Shown in pieces: positions 24,381 to 24,881 of a DNA stretch of 24,881 nucleotides. The stretch covers positions 1-24,881 of the forward strand of contig JBGTDU010000143.1 of the NCBI GenBank assembly GCA_041748175.1, read 5' to 3'. Made by a program: the position numbers and the translations under genes. Under the pieces are notes generated by a model, which was not told the origin of the DNA, searched no databases, and saw nothing but the letters and a program-made list of their open reading frames with translations. Numbering within the stretch: the first letter of the stretch is position 1; each line of letters begins with the position of its first letter. This DNA is from JAHEJB01 sp041748175. Its GTDB lineage: Bacteria; Bacteroidota; Rhodothermia; Rhodothermales; Rubricoccaceae.

Positions 24381-24881
24381 CAGCCTGTGGATCTACTCCT
24401 CCTATCTGCGGCGGCGGCTCTTGTTCGATCTCAGCGTTGCGAGAATCTCGCCGGATCACCAATACGACTGCGATCTCGCGCCTTGATCTCGACCAAGATT
24501 CGCTCACCTCGCTCACGGATGTATAGATCAACAGCCTGCTATGAGGCTCTTGATCTATCGCCCAGTCCGTCATCCCGACGGGAGGCCCGCAGGGCCGAAA
24601 GGGATCTGTGCATTGACGAGGCTCGAAGCTCGTTTGCAGGTAGATCCTTCGACAAGCTCTGTTAGACTTGGGCCGAGGTCGTCTGACCTCGCCGAAGCCG
24701 GAGGGGCGAATAAGCTAACGCTTTGCTCCGAGGCTGAGCCACAAGCTCAGATCCTACATCCCGATACAAGCCCGCCTCCCGCTGCACGAAGACGCTAAAT
24801 AGGCAACACAGCGACAAACTCCTAACAGAGCCCAGCGCAACGTGCGTCGCTTCGGTTTCCTGCCTTCCCCAGCCCCTGCCC
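24381..24881. other. non-coding, repeat-rich tail with no credible gene
   Basis: No reading frame here resembles a protein family. The stretch holds several short dyads: 24523-24558 (listed separately), GGCCC-GCA-GGGCC at 24584-24596, CGAGGTC-GTCT-GACCTCG at 24674-24691 and CTGAGC-CACAA-GCTCAG at 24734-24750. The segment around 24569-24610 (CATCCCGACGGG and GGGATCTG) and around 24643-24660 (GATCCTTCGACAAGCTC) resembles dispersed intergenic repeats seen in many bacterial genomes. No promoter, tRNA or rRNA was recognised. Confidence 0.5.
24523..24558. repeat. 15-bp imperfect hairpin in the non-coding tail
   Basis: ATAGATCAACAGCCT (24523-24537) and AGGCTCTTGATCTAT (24544-24558) pair at 14 of 15 positions around a 6-base loop. 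There is no following T run, so a terminator is unlikely; a repeat-family palindrome is more probable. Confidence 0.6.

Noticed and set aside
24387..24798. two short open frames in the right-hand tail
   Set aside because: They run through palindromic repeat DNA, are Ser/Arg-rich and resemble no protein family.

Overview
The window looks like a chromosomal segment of a GC-rich bacterium of the Bacteroidota superphylum, most likely Rhodothermota/Rhodothermales or a close relative. This is an inference. It rests on several secreted proteins with type IX-style C-terminal sorting domains, a parA-parB-DUF5683 gene order, TonB proteins of the Bacteroidota type, few Shine-Dalgarno sequences, and candidate promoters of the Bacteroidota form (TTG, 19-21 bases, TAnnTTTG). 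No tRNA, rRNA or CRISPR array was seen.

Left part (1-10,000, all minus strand): a large secreted protein running off the left edge joins a V8-like serine protease to a right-handed beta-helix and a helical region. Then, in order of transcription from 9932 leftwards: glutamate dehydrogenase with a palindromic candidate operator in its promoter; an Ig-like lipoprotein; the bifunctional NAD(P)HX repair enzyme Nnr; a VanZ-like membrane protein; and two adjacent divergent TonB proteins. This run closes with a GC-rich hairpin terminator at 3107-3137. Lipoprotein, nnr and vanZ are overlapping or nearly abutting and are probably one operon with the tonB pair.

Middle part (10,117-17,627, plus strand): a SpoU/TrmH-type RNA methyltransferase, followed by a secreted-protein operon. 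Its first gene is a beta-helix protein that shares its C-terminal two thirds with the protease fusion at the left edge. Three tandem beta-propeller (BNR/Asp-box) paralogues follow. The third is broken by one missing G in a G tract and carries a different sorting domain.

Right part: on the minus strand lie rpiA, two tandem MacB/FtsX-type ABC permeases with no ATPase gene nearby, and a GNAT acetyltransferase. Divergent from these are parA, parB and a DUF5683 membrane protein. Immediately after the DUF5683 stop codon sits a 168-base MITE-like element with perfect terminal inverted repeats and CTAG flanks. The last 500 bases hold no credible gene but several inverted repeats.

The two most notable signals are the modular secreted-protein family (protease and non-protease versions of the same beta-helix chassis, plus the tandem propellers with a G-tract frameshift) and the short mobile-element-like repeat after the par genes. 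Nothing here amounts to a clearly new defence or metabolic system.
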